A DNA stretch of 64,000 nt from Grimontia indica (GCF_000333895.2 NZ_ANFM02000006.1:1-64000); one strand, 5' to 3'; positions 51,121 to 59,778 are shown, counted from the stretch's first letter. A program made the numbers and translations. Notes: a model not told the origin generated them from the letters alone.

Positions 51121-51812
51121 TTTGTGCTGTCCCAGCGATAACCCATACCATACACAGTGTCGATATGGTCAAACGTGTTATCCAGCGCGATGAATTTCTT
51201 GCGGATGCGCTTAATGTGAGAGGTAATGGTGCTGTCATCGACGACCACATGCGCTTCCTGCATTAAATCCTGACGACTTCTCACGTGGCCTGGTCGCTTC
51301 GCTAGCGCATGAACCATCCAGAACTCCGTCACGGTCAGATCCACCGTTTGATCTTTCCACTTAACCTGCATGCGGTTGAGATCCAGCGTGAGGTTATCGC
51401 GTTCTAGCAAGGACTCTGTTTGGGTCGAAGCGAGACTCAACAGTTCGCTGCGACGGAAAAGAGCGGCAATGCGTGCCATCAGGTGAGGAAGACTAATGTC
51501 TTTTGTTAGATAGTCATCAGCACCCATTCGCAAGCCGACAACCGTGTCTATATCGCTGTCCCTTGCGGTAAGGAAAATGATCGGAAGGGTGGCGGACATG
51601 GCTCGTAGCGACTGACAAAGCTGAAAACCTCCATCAATTTCCTCTGCTAAACCGATATCGATAATGGCTAAGTCGGGCAGGCGTTGCTTAAAGCCTTCTT
51701 CAGCGTCAGGGCGGTTGGCATAGGTAGAGACCGAATAACCTTGTTTACGCAGTACATCTGCGTAGTTCTCTCGAATGGCTGGTTCGTCTTCAACAATAGC
51801 GATACGTTTCAT
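51117..51812 (-). CDS. pdsR: OmpR-type response regulator of the dedicated sortase system
   Basis: This 231-residue protein has a receiver domain (IAIVEDEPAIRENYADVLRK, phospho-acceptor Asp in LAIIDIGL, the conserved T in IFLTARDSD, Lys in LTKDISL) and a C-terminal winged-helix DNA-binding domain (LTVTEFWMVHALAKRPGHVR, HIKRIRKKF, VYGMGYRW). It is the partner of the overlapping kinase gene. EEIDGGFQLCQSLRAMSATL is typical of the PdsR group (TIGR03787). It probably regulates genes of the sortase system and perhaps the adjacent divergent pdsO. Confidence 0.82.
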   Translation of the reverse strand: MKRIAIVEDEPAIRENYADVLRKQGYSVSTYANRPDAEEGFKQRLPDLAIIDIGLAEEIDGGFQLCQSLRAMSATLPIIFLTARDSDIDTVVGLRMGADDYLTKDISLPHLMARIAALFRRSELLSLASTQTESLLERDNLTLDLNRMQVKWKDQTVDLTVTEFWMVHALAKRPGHVRSRQDLMQEAHVVVDDSTITSHIKRIRKKFIALDNTFDHIDTVYGMGYRWDSTK

Positions 51813-52036
51813 TTTTATTCAGGTAATCAAACAGTAGATGGTTTGACTATACCGTAATTCGTGCGTTGAAAAAGGGGATCAAGCCGATTCAGGGCAAAAG
51901 CCATTTTTTTGCCACAATTGCCCCGAGCATTGCCTTTTTTGTTCCCAGCCAGTGCCATTTTGCCTTGTTTTAATGACCTCATCGAAACGACGAACGGGTT
52001 CTCCCTTCAAAACCTGAAATGGATGAGGAAATAACA

Positions 52037-52765
52037 ATGAACAAGATGAATAAAACTCTGGCTGCAATCTCTCTGGTTATCCCTATGACAGTCTCTACGG
52101 CGTATGCGGCAGACCAAACGCTACACACAGAGCGTGACCAAACAACCGAAATGATTGGCTTTGGTGGCGGTGCTGCGCTGGGGGCGGTGATTGGTGGTCC
52201 TGTTGGAGCAATCGCTGGTGCTGTTGTGGGCGGTTTAATAGGGCAAGTGGTTAGTATCGATGAGCAAAACGAACAGCAGGCGAATGTGATTGCTGATATC
52301 AGCGAACAAAACGCGCAATTGGAAACTTATCGCTCCCTATATGCGGAAAACGAAATCGAACTGGCGAAACTCAAAGCCGAAATGAACGAGAAAGAAATCG
52401 CGATGGAATTGGCAATGGATATTCAATTCCGCACTAATTCATCAGAAATTGAGCCACATTTCCGGTTACAGCTCGATGAAGTGGCGGCTTTGATGCGCCA
52501 ACAACCTGATGTGCAGTGGGATTTGGAAGGGCATGCCGACGTACGTGGTGATGAAGAGTACAACCTGAAACTCTCTCAGCAGCGTGTTCAGGCTGTCTAT
52601 GACTACTTGGTTGAGCAGGGTGTTGCACCTTCGCAGTTGGCTCAAACCGCATTTGGTCATCAACTGGCATTGGAAAAAGAAGGTGACCGCGAAGGCTACT
52701 TCTTTGACCGCCGCGTGAGCCTGCGTTCTGTGTCAGATGCAATGCCTACTGCAAACAACCAGTAA
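52037..52765 (+). CDS. pdsO: Sortase-associated OmpA-like protein
   Basis: This 242-residue exported protein has a signal peptide ending STAYAADQ. A glycine-rich hydrophobic hairpin (GFGGGAALGAVIGGPVGAIA...) follows at about 45-72, then a coiled coil (72-125), then an OmpA-like peptidoglycan-binding domain (IQFRTNSSEIEPHFRLQLDE, LEGHADVRGDEEYNLKLSQQ, RRVSLRS). The glycine-zipper plus OmpA plan is that of PdsO, the OmpA-like member of the dedicated sortase system. It is divergent from pdsR, separated by 224 bp. GAGGAA stands about 7 bp before ATG 52037. It may anchor the envelope to peptidoglycan. Confidence 0.78.
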   Translation: MNKMNKTLAAISLVIPMTVSTAYAADQTLHTERDQTTEMIGFGGGAALGAVIGGPVGAIAGAVVGGLIGQVVSIDEQNEQQANVIADISEQNAQLETYRSLYAENEIELAKLKAEMNEKEIAMELAMDIQFRTNSSEIEPHFRLQLDEVAALMRQQPDVQWDLEGHADVRGDEEYNLKLSQQRVQAVYDYLVEQGVAPSQLAQTAFGHQLALEKEGDREGYFFDRRVSLRSVSDAMPTANNQ

Positions 52766-52777
52766 AAGGAGCTGGAG

Positions 52778-53227
52778 ATGATTATTCGTCCGGCAACATT
52801 GGAAGATGCAGAGCGCATTAATGCGCTCTGCCATACCCTTGGCTACCCTTCTGAACTCGAAGGCACCGAGCATCGCTTAGAAAAGATCATGACCCAGCCG
52901 CGGGATGCATTGTTTGTGGCTGAGCTATGCGACATGGTAGTGGGTTTTATCGCCGTGCATACCGTTGATGTGGTTCACGATGATATGCCTTGGGGAAGAA
53001 TTTCATCCATGGTGATTGATGAAAACTTTCGAGATATGAGCATTGGCAAGCAGTTACTCGAACATGCTGAGACATATCTTAAGAAACAAAATTGCCATCG
53101 CATTGAAGTAACCAGTCATATCAGCCGTGAGGAGGCGCATGGGTTTTATCTTCACTTGGGTTACCGCATTACGCCCCTTCGGTTTATCAAATTGCTGGCT
53201 CAACGTGTGCTGGTGGCAGCGAGTTAA
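52778..53227 (+). CDS. GNAT-family N-acetyltransferase
   Basis: This 149-residue GNAT-fold acetyltransferase has the acetyl-CoA site in MVIDENFRDMSIGKQLLEHA (the R-x-x-G-x-G/A region has drifted to RDMSIGK) and IRPATLEDAERINALCHTLG at the N terminus. The acceptor is unknown. AAGGAG stands 8-9 bp upstream of the ATG. It begins 12 bp after pdsO and is probably co-transcribed with it. Its stop is separated from the convergent ogt stop by one base, with no visible terminator between. Confidence 0.82.
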   Translation: MIIRPATLEDAERINALCHTLGYPSELEGTEHRLEKIMTQPRDALFVAELCDMVVGFIAVHTVDVVHDDMPWGRISSMVIDENFRDMSIGKQLLEHAETYLKKQNCHRIEVTSHISREEAHGFYLHLGYRITPLRFIKLLAQRVLVAAS

Positions 53228-53228
53228 G

Positions 53229-53711
53229 CTACTTCGCCATGGCCTGTTCATGCTTTAGCAGCCAGGCCTTGGCATTCAGTCCTCCTGCGTATCCTGTTAG
53301 CTTTCCATTCTTTCCAATGACGCGATGACAGGGAACAATAATCGCTACAGGGTTCTGACCATTTGCAGCACCGACAGCGCGGGAGGCTTTGGGTCTGCCA
53401 ACGTCTTGAGCCAGTTCGCCATAGCTTCGGGTTTCTCCCGCAGGAATGGATTGTAATGCCTCCCATACTTCGCATTGAAAGGCAGTACCCAATAGATCCA
53501 AGGGTACATTAAATTTGACGGCTTCCCCGGCAAAGTATTTTTCCAGCTGTGAAAGAGCAGCTTCGAAAGGTTCACGTGCGAAGACTTCTTCATCAGAGAC
53601 TGGAATATCGTATTTATATTCTGGCAGTGAAAGGGAGGTCAGCCCTTTATCTGAAGCGGTAAGGGTAATGGTGCCAAGTGGCGAGTCGTATTCATATCGG
53701 TACTGTTTCAT
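53229..53711 (-). CDS. ogt: Methylated-DNA--protein-cysteine methyltransferase
   Basis: This 160-residue suicide DNA-repair protein has the active-site cysteine in IVPCHRVIG and the helix-turn-helix/Arg-finger region YGELAQDVGRPKASRAVGAA. The N-domain is short and DUF-like. It removes O6-methyl (or larger alkyl) groups from guanine. It lies 9 bp downstream of the Ada-like gene, so both form an alkylation-repair operon. The start ATG is at 53711. Confidence 0.92.
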   Translation of the reverse strand: MKQYRYEYDSPLGTITLTASDKGLTSLSLPEYKYDIPVSDEEVFAREPFEAALSQLEKYFAGEAVKFNVPLDLLGTAFQCEVWEALQSIPAGETRSYGELAQDVGRPKASRAVGAANGQNPVAIIVPCHRVIGKNGKLTGYAGGLNAKAWLLKHEQAMAK

Positions 53712-53720
53712 GAAATATCC

Positions 53721-55007
53721 TTATTCGTTGCCCGCGATGGCTTTCTCGTTTCCTGTAGCCAAATGGTCTGTGAAAGCCAATGCCAGATAGCTTCTCCACG
53801 GTTTCGCAGAAAGTGCAGACTTCTGGCTAATTATTTCAAAACCCGCCAAATCAGGGAGACTCAACCCCCGCAGGCGTACATAGGTATATTGTTCGTCGTT
53901 TAAGTAAGGGGTTGGTGATGCTTCTGGCCACGGTTCGTGTTTATAGCGTTCACAAATAGCCGACCAATGCGCCATGAAAGGTGCTTGTTCGTGGTCTTCT
54001 TTATTGAAAGGCTCTTTGACAAGTAATGATGCGTCTTTGATGGGGTCTATATGTTCACCCAAATAGGCTCTCAGCCCTGCTTCTTCCATATTCCAGCATC
54101 CGGGAATACGAAGCCCTTTTGCATCGCACGATGGTGCGACATGTCGCATCACTTCATCAATCACTTCTGGATTTGCGTCCAAATCCAACAGGTGGCGAAT
54201 GCGGTTGACCACGTGATAGAGCAGCTTGGGATCTTCAAGTTCAATTTCCACCTCAAAAATATTCTTATCTTTCTTTAGTGTGGCGGTGAAACGGCCTTGT
54301 TGTTCCTGAACAGTAAAACGTCGGCCGTAACTATTTTCGCCGAGCCATTCAAGGCCGGGAACGATCCGCGGTGCCATATAACGTTTAAAAGCCTCCCAGT
54401 TGTAGGGAGGACGAAAACTCATACTGAGGGTCATTGCTTCATGACTTTTAAACTCTTTACGGCGCACTTGAGTGGGTGAAAGCGACAATTGTTGTTGAAA
54501 GCAGTCGTTGAAGCGTCGAATGCTGTTAAACCCCGATGCAAAAGCAATATCAGCGACTGACCACTGGCTTTCATGCAAGAGCTTTTTCGCAAACAGGATC
54601 TGTTGGTATTGGGCATATTGCTTTGGCGAACAGCCCAACGAAGCAGTAAAGAGTTTGCGAAGGTATCGATCGCTAACGCCCAGTCTTTCCGCAAGCTCAG
54701 GCACACTGTGTTCATGCAGGTAGCCTTCTTGTATCAGGCTCAATGCGCGTCGAAATGTCGTTTCTTTGCCCAACCAGGCTGGTGAACCGGGTGCGCTGTC
54801 TGGACGACAGCGAAGACAAGGTCGAAAGCCCTGTGCTGCGGCTTCAACTGCCGAAGCGTAGTAGCGTACGTTTTCTTCTTTTGGCGAAGGTGCAGGGCAG
54901 ATAGGACGGCAGTAGATACCGGTTGAGACTACGGCGGTAAAGAACAAGCCATCAAAGCGTGCGTCGCGGGAAAGTCTGGCTTGTTGATAAGTCGTGTTGT
55001 CCGTCAT
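53721..55007 (-). CDS. Ada-type methyl-phosphotriester repair regulator fused to an AlkA-like domain that lacks a recognisable active site
   Basis: Residues 1-80 are the Ada zinc domain: YCRPICPAP and FRPCLRCRPD supply four Cys, of which the first takes methyl from phosphotriesters. Residues 85-185 are an AraC helix-turn-helix (VPELAERLGVSDRYLRKLFT). Residues 190-300 match the N-terminal DNA-binding domain of AlkA glycosylases (MSFRPPYNWEAFKRYMAPRI). The usual helix-hairpin-helix (LPGIGxWTA) and catalytic Asp are not found; after LRIPGCWNMEEAGLRAYLG the sequence diverges and only the end, KPWRSYLALAF, resembles the family. At 428 residues it is shorter than typical AdaA-AlkA fusions. It probably activates alkylation repair genes, including ogt, but may lack glycosylase activity. 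Confidence 0.8.
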   Translation of the reverse strand: MTDNTTYQQARLSRDARFDGLFFTAVVSTGIYCRPICPAPSPKEENVRYYASAVEAAAQGFRPCLRCRPDSAPGSPAWLGKETTFRRALSLIQEGYLHEHSVPELAERLGVSDRYLRKLFTASLGCSPKQYAQYQQILFAKKLLHESQWSVADIAFASGFNSIRRFNDCFQQQLSLSPTQVRRKEFKSHEAMTLSMSFRPPYNWEAFKRYMAPRIVPGLEWLGENSYGRRFTVQEQQGRFTATLKKDKNIFEVEIELEDPKLLYHVVNRIRHLLDLDANPEVIDEVMRHVAPSCDAKGLRIPGCWNMEEAGLRAYLGEHIDPIKDASLLVKEPFNKEDHEQAPFMAHWSAICERYKHEPWPEASPTPYLNDEQYTYVRLRGLSLPDLAGFEIISQKSALSAKPWRSYLALAFTDHLATGNEKAIAGNE

Positions 55008-55115
55008 GTCTCTATCTGAATCGTGATGTGAGTTTCAATAAACATATCATCATGAATGAAGGGTATTAGCCAGAAACGGAACTGAATAGACGATCAGGTT
55101 TGAACAAAAAACAAA

Positions 55116-55137
55116 AAGGGCTGCGATTGCAGCCCTT
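55116..55137 (-). terminator. Terminator between the DUF3010 and ada genes
   Basis: AAGGGCTGC-GATT-GCAGCCCTT is a perfect 9-bp stem; on the minus strand TTTTTGTTTTTTG follows, ending the DUF3010 transcript. Confidence 0.85.
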
Positions 55138-55144
55138 GAAGTTC

Positions 55145-55161
55145 TTAGGGTCTGTTGACCT
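55145..55161 (-). repeat. Copy 3 of the recurring intergenic 17-mer (15/17)
   Basis: TTAGGGTCTGTTGACCT on the plus strand is the reverse complement of a 15/17 match to the motif at 101-117. It lies directly after the DUF3010 stop codon and before its terminator. Confidence 0.4.
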
Positions 55162-55167
55162 TAGGGA

Positions 55168-55590
55168 TTATTTGTTCAGGTAAGAACAAGCTGTTAGGAA
55201 CGCTTGCTCCTGGAATTGCTTAAGACCGACTTCTTTCAGCGAAACCTGAATAGGGTTGCGTTTCAGTGATGCTTTCATTTCAGAAGAACTGAACACCTCC
55301 GCTTCTACGCCTTCCAGAAGTTGCAGTGCAGCTTCCATTTTGAAACCTACTGCGCTGCCCGCGAACTTACCTTTGGTAGGACGTTCACGGATAACAATTT
55401 TTTCGATTTTGTAGTCTTCCACCAGCTTGGCGAATTGCTTTTGGAAGTTGCGGATCTGCTCGGCACTTGCCGCATCAGTGATCGTGAACTTTCGCGCGCG
55501 ACAATCAGGCACATCAAACAGACCTTGATTAGATTCCAGCAGGCAAATGTTTGCTTCGTTGCTTTTTAAATCGACAGCACAAATACGCAT
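55168..55590 (-). CDS. DUF3010 family protein
   Basis: This 140-residue protein starts with RICAVDLKSNEANICLLESN, an RNase H/actin-like first strand with an acidic residue, followed by IEKIVIRERPTKGKFAGSAV. This is characteristic of DUF3010, a family mostly of gammaproteobacteria with no assigned function. It is a soluble protein by sequence. It stands alone, with its own terminator. Confidence 0.8.
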   Translation of the reverse strand: MRICAVDLKSNEANICLLESNQGLFDVPDCRARKFTITDAASAEQIRNFQKQFAKLVEDYKIEKIVIRERPTKGKFAGSAVGFKMEAALQLLEGVEAEVFSSSEMKASLKRNPIQVSLKEVGLKQFQEQAFLTACSYLNK

Positions 55591-55694
55591 TGTTTCAGTT
55601 CCACAAGTAAAAGAGCCGACAAGTATAAGAAAAACTGTCGGCTAGGTCATGAAATAAAAAAGAGAAGTGGTGCGATTGGCGAAGAATGGAACGA

Positions 55695-56849
55695 TCAACG
55701 GAATTCGGCAAAATCCGTTTTTAGTTTTGCTTCGGTCAGGCCGCGTATAATTTTGAGATCGGGACGCTTCTTGAGGTCAATGTACTCGACTTCACGGAAG
55801 GATTCCGTTTTCGCGGAATAGAACATTTTCACCGTTGGGGTCATCAAGTCATCTGGATTTTCTTTACACACCAATCCCACGCGACCGTTACTGAGTTCGA
55901 CGACTGATCCGATAGGGTAGAAGCCAATGCAACGGATGAATTTTTTGAGAAGATCTGGGTCGAGATGGAAGGGTGTCAGACCTATCATAATCTTGAATGC
56001 CTCTGACGGTGATAGCGCGGGCTTGTAACAGCGCTCTGCGGTTAGGGCATCATAAATATCGACAATACAGGACATGCGCCCAATCAAAGTAAGTTCATCG
56101 CCCTTGAGCCCATTCGGGTAGCCGTTACCGTCAATCTTTTCGTGGTGCATCAAGCTGACGTCTCTACTGAGCTTCGGCAAATCAATCATGCTATCCAAAA
56201 CTGGCTGTGACAGTGTTTGGTGCTCTTTCATGTGAAGAAATTCTTCGTCGCTAAGCTTGCCAGGCTTATTTAAGACTTCATCACGGACCAGAATTTTGCC
56301 GATATCGTGTACAAGCCCACCAATAGCGAGCTCTTCCAGCGTTTGACGATCAAGTTCCAGATAACGGCCAAAGTTCACCAAATGGAATGCCACATTCATT
56401 GAATGCTCCAGCAGGTAGGCGCTTTTTTCACGTATGCCGCTGATCCAAAGCACCGCGTCTCGGCGCTCGAAAATGTTTTCTACGATATCGGAACTGACTT
56501 GCTTGACGGGTTCAATGTCGACGGGTTTGTTCTCATAGACATCGTTGAGTAGCTTGCTCAGTTGCTTCTTTGATTTATCTACGAGTTCTTTTGCGGCACC
56601 GAACTCGTCATTGCCTTTAACGGACGAGTGCTTACCCACTTTAGTTTCGCGGTACTGAATGTCTTCGTCGGAAGTGATTTGGTCAGCGTCGATATAAACA
56701 AAAAGCACCCCCTTTTCACGCAGGTTATCAATGGTTTCCTGTCGTCGGATGAAACCCGGCTTTTTCATCTTTGTGCGGGCGAGTTGAGATTCTATTTGCT
56801 CGACGTACATGCCGATCTCAACGTTATCAATGGTGACTTTCTGCAGCAT
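55695..56849 (-). CDS. HD-GYP cyclic-di-GMP phosphodiesterase
   Basis: This 384-residue cytosolic protein has an N-terminal DUF3391 domain (MLQKVTIDNVEIGMYVEQIE, to about 130) and an HD-GYP domain (about 140-330). Metal and catalytic motifs are complete: HDIGKILVRDEVL, HMKEHQ, SLMHHEKIDGNGYPNGLKGD and IVDIYDALTAER. It should hydrolyse c-di-GMP to pGpG or GMP. A C-terminal segment of about 70 residues includes GSVVELSNGRVGLV. It is monocistronic with a 500-bp upstream region. Confidence 0.9.
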   Translation of the reverse strand: MLQKVTIDNVEIGMYVEQIESQLARTKMKKPGFIRRQETIDNLREKGVLFVYIDADQITSDEDIQYRETKVGKHSSVKGNDEFGAAKELVDKSKKQLSKLLNDVYENKPVDIEPVKQVSSDIVENIFERRDAVLWISGIREKSAYLLEHSMNVAFHLVNFGRYLELDRQTLEELAIGGLVHDIGKILVRDEVLNKPGKLSDEEFLHMKEHQTLSQPVLDSMIDLPKLSRDVSLMHHEKIDGNGYPNGLKGDELTLIGRMSCIVDIYDALTAERCYKPALSPSEAFKIMIGLTPFHLDPDLLKKFIRCIGFYPIGSVVELSNGRVGLVCKENPDDLMTPTVKMFYSAKTESFREVEYIDLKKRPDLKIIRGLTEAKLKTDFAEFR

Positions 56850-57352
56850 TGATGTTTGCTCCGTTAAAAATCATTCGTGGTCGTTTCTCTCTGGTTTAAC
56901 CGACACCGTGTTGAAAAAGTGACAGGAAAAAGGCGTTATTGATGAATATAACTATATACAAAATACGAGTTTAAGGCTTAATAATGAGACTCAATTGTCG
57001 TAATAATTTACATGTATGCATGTCGGACTTTCTTTCAACCTTGAATGTCAGCGTTATCTGGTGGCATAACGTACTGAATATTAAAGAGTTAACGTTTAGA
57101 AACGTGCTTCTTTTACCCATTGCGACGCAGGTTTCAGTGGTCTAACCAGAATCAATGTTTAAGATTGGCCGTATTTTAAGAAGTCAGTCGTCAAAAGCAA
57201 TAAATGACTCGATTATCAGCAGCAAAAAAGCTTTATGTGGCTCGCATCTCTTGATGAATTGGATGATAGCCATTTATTTGCTCTGATTATCTGTTCCCGT
57301 TAGAGTGCGTCTCTTCGAAAAGTTCTAATCGCCGCGAGTCCACTTGCTATCT
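56850..57352. other. Intergenic region between HD-GYP and Nudix genes
   Basis: This 503-bp AT-rich region has divergent promoters by position. Only short inverted repeats are visible, for example ACGTTT-AG-AAACGT (57092-57105) and ACATG-TATG-CATGT. I see no gene, RNA or mobile element. Confidence 0.4.
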
Positions 57353-57874
57353 ATGAATATTCTAAAAACCAGTTACCACCCCGAAGTACTTCCTCTTGAG
57401 GAGAAATCTGTCTTTCATCGACGCGCCGCCCGAGCAATCGTAGTGAAAGAGGACGAGATCCTTCTTTTGTTCACCGAGCGATATCATGACTATTCGCTTC
57501 CTGGCGGGGGGATTGATGAGCACGAAAACGAAGTAGAGGGGCTAGTTCGCGAACTCAGCGAGGAAACCGGTGCTCAGAACATTCGCAACATTCGAGCGTT
57601 TGGTGCTTATGAGGAGTTTCGCCCTTGGCACAAATCGGACTTTGATGTGGTTCATATGTTGTCTTATTGCTTTTGGTGTGACATTGACGATGAGCTTGGC
57701 GACGTTTCGCTGGAAGATTACGAAGTAAAAAATGGCATGCGACCGCTTTGGGTAAATATCCATGAAGCGATTGCCCACAACAAGGAAACAATCGCAAACA
57801 GCGATAAGCAAGGTTTGTCGATTGAGCGAGAAACCTACTTGCTAGAAATGGTCGTTAAAGAGTTAGGGTTATAA
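57353..57874 (+). CDS. Nudix hydrolase
   Basis: This 173-residue protein has a complete Nudix box: GGGIDEHENEVEGLVREL then SEETGA, fitting G-x5-E-x7-REUxEExGU. It hydrolyses a nucleoside diphosphate linked to another moiety, with Mg2+ or Mn2+. The substrate is unknown; the preceding ILLLFTERYHDYSLPGG is generic. The ATG at 57353 is preferred over a TTG three codons upstream. A hairpin follows the stop. Confidence 0.85.
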   Translation: MNILKTSYHPEVLPLEEKSVFHRRAARAIVVKEDEILLLFTERYHDYSLPGGGIDEHENEVEGLVRELSEETGAQNIRNIRAFGAYEEFRPWHKSDFDVVHMLSYCFWCDIDDELGDVSLEDYEVKNGMRPLWVNIHEAIAHNKETIANSDKQGLSIERETYLLEMVVKELGL

Positions 57875-57880
57875 CAAGCA

Positions 57881-57904
57881 AAAGGGCAGGAAATCCTGCC
57901 CTTT
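57881..57904. terminator. Hairpin between the Nudix and LpxR-like genes
   Basis: AAAGGGCAGG-AAAT-CCTGCCCTTT is a perfect 10-bp stem between convergent genes, with only short T runs on each strand. Confidence 0.7.
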
Positions 57905-57922
57905 GTCTTCGAACTGCTTTAA

Positions 57923-58825
57923 TCAGTAGCGATAGAAAAGTGTGAAGTTGGCGTAGGCGCTATGGTTGCGCGATGCTTCTTCATACTGTTTTGAGTGGGC
58001 GGTGACGGATGCCACTGCTCCCCAATGCCGTGAATACCAGGTCACGCCACCGGTTACGCCGGCCTGCACGTGCTCAACGTGGACATCATCATTTTCGGGC
58101 GGCTTGTCACCTTCAATCGTAATGTCATCAAAACGGTATCGGGCTTCGACCGAGGTAAAGAAGAACATACCGTTGTCGCTATGGCTTAAAAGTCCGACAT
58201 CAACGGCGTTACCCGGCAACAGAGATGTAGAGCCAAAGGTGTTCGGTAGATCAAATCCGATCCTGTATGTGCCGCCAATAGCCACTTCGCTTTGAAAGTT
58301 GCCTCCCTGGCCCCGGCCAAATACGCTAAATTCGCCAATTTGTCCTCTGGCGATAAGTTGGTGCGCTTCGAGACCTGCCTGATAAACGAATTCGTTATCA
58401 ATTTGGTATGCCCAGCCTTTAGGATCTGGAGAGCCCACAATTTCGTGAACAATGGACTGAGCTTCTTCAGCATAAGAGTCTGGCCCAACGGTACCTAACA
58501 TTAAACTCCCTTTTACCGCGTAAAAATCGGTTTGGTGGTAGACACGTCCCATACCGTAAACCAATCCTGCATAGGGGCGCTCATTTGGTTGCGGGGTAGT
58601 GAGCTCGATATCTGACGGCGTCCACATCTGGGAACCAATTTCCAGACTGTATCCGATTACACCCGGGTCAGATGACCAACGCAGGAAAAGACCACTGGTG
58701 TAATCTCTGTCTGTTCCCAGAGCACCATCATTATCGAGAGAAAAAGACACGGAAGCAGCTTGTACGGGGGCGCATAATAGTGGAAAAGCAAAAATTGCAG
58801 CGCCAAATAATCTGCGTGACAACAT
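57923..58825 (-). CDS. LpxR-family outer-membrane protein (lipid A deacylase-like)
   Basis: This 300-residue protein has a signal peptide (MLSRRLFGAAIFAFPLLCAPVQAA) and an LpxR/DUF2219 barrel: SLDNDGALGTDRDYTSG near the N terminus (the Asn-Asp and the T/S that form the LpxR active site), PNERPYAGLVYG, GPDSYAEEAQSIVHEIVG (a candidate catalytic His), and GWAYQIDNEFVYQ. It ends in the aromatic FYRY expected of an outer-membrane barrel. LpxR removes the 3'-acyloxyacyl group of lipid A in Ca2+-dependent fashion. Family membership is clear; enzyme activity is inferred from the retained residues. Confidence 0.82.
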   Translation of the reverse strand: MLSRRLFGAAIFAFPLLCAPVQAASVSFSLDNDGALGTDRDYTSGLFLRWSSDPGVIGYSLEIGSQMWTPSDIELTTPQPNERPYAGLVYGMGRVYHQTDFYAVKGSLMLGTVGPDSYAEEAQSIVHEIVGSPDPKGWAYQIDNEFVYQAGLEAHQLIARGQIGEFSVFGRGQGGNFQSEVAIGGTYRIGFDLPNTFGSTSLLPGNAVDVGLLSHSDNGMFFFTSVEARYRFDDITIEGDKPPENDDVHVEHVQAGVTGGVTWYSRHWGAVASVTAHSKQYEEASRNHSAYANFTLFYRY

Positions 58826-58912
58826 ATTGTCCTTTTTAATATTTAATAGCGACTTGGCTCATGCTATACCATTCGTTAGGGTCTTACGACGGTGAGATAT
58901 AAGGAGAGTGAC

Positions 58913-59761
58913 TTGCTACAGAGAAATGAAGTGCTGGTGAGTGCGGAGTGGTTAAGAGATAACCTGAATTCACCACAGTTAAAGCTGGTGGATGCCAGTT
59001 GGTTCATGCCAGGTACAGACAGAAACGCCAAATCGGAATGGTTCACGAAGCGTATTCCCGACGCGGTGTATTTCGACTTTGATGGCGAGATTTATGATAA
59101 GTCTTCTTCACTCCCGCATATGCTGCCTTCAGAAGAACAATTTGAAAATGCAGTGGGAGCGCTAGGTATCAGTAATGATGATCACATCGTTGTTTATGAC
59201 ACTGCAGGTATCTTCTCAGCCCCGCGCGTATGGTGGATGTTTAAAGTGATGGGACATGAGCATGTCGCATTGCTTGATGGTGGCATGCCAGCCTGGGAGG
59301 TCATTGGCGGCGAGATCGTCAAAGATGCGCCTACATCACCGGAGCCAGAAGTATATCGGGCGAGTCTTGATAGAGAAGGCGTGATTGATGCCAACGCGTT
59401 GCTATCTGGTATTGAAGCAGGAACGCTTAATGTGATTGATGTCCGGCCGGCAGACCGCTTTTCTGGCAGCGTCGCTGAACCTAGACCCGGTGTGCGAAGT
59501 GGGCACATGCCTGGTGCTAAGAACTTACCTTTTCCCTCTTTGACGGAGAACGGTAAGTTCAAGTCAAAAGAGGTTCTGGCTGAACTGCTATTACCCGTCC
59601 TTTCTGACGATTTGCCCAATGTGTCTTCCTGTGGTTCGGGGGTCACCGCTTGTACCTTTGCGCTCGCAGCGGAATGGGCGTTAGGAAGGAAAGTCACGGT
59701 TTACGATGGCTCCTGGAGTGAGTGGGGCAGTCATACTGCGTTACCCGTTGTGAAAGACTAG
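58913..59761 (+). CDS. sseA: 3-mercaptopyruvate sulfurtransferase
   Basis: This protein of about 283 residues has two rhodanese domains. The first, inactive, contains the VSAEWLRDNLN, HMLPSEEQFE and DTAGIFSAPRVWWMFK blocks. The second carries the active-site cysteine in CGSGVTACTFALA and GSWSEWG. The CGSGVT loop marks mercaptopyruvate rather than thiosulfate sulfurtransferase. It transfers sulfur from 3-mercaptopyruvate to thiols or cyanide in the cytosol. AAGGAG 6 bp upstream fits a TTG start at 58913 better than the GTG at 58892. Confidence 0.9.
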   Translation: MLQRNEVLVSAEWLRDNLNSPQLKLVDASWFMPGTDRNAKSEWFTKRIPDAVYFDFDGEIYDKSSSLPHMLPSEEQFENAVGALGISNDDHIVVYDTAGIFSAPRVWWMFKVMGHEHVALLDGGMPAWEVIGGEIVKDAPTSPEPEVYRASLDREGVIDANALLSGIEAGTLNVIDVRPADRFSGSVAEPRPGVRSGHMPGAKNLPFPSLTENGKFKSKEVLAELLLPVLSDDLPNVSSCGSGVTACTFALAAEWALGRKVTVYDGSWSEWGSHTALPVVKD

Positions 59762-59778
59762 CTCAATGTTTGATGACG

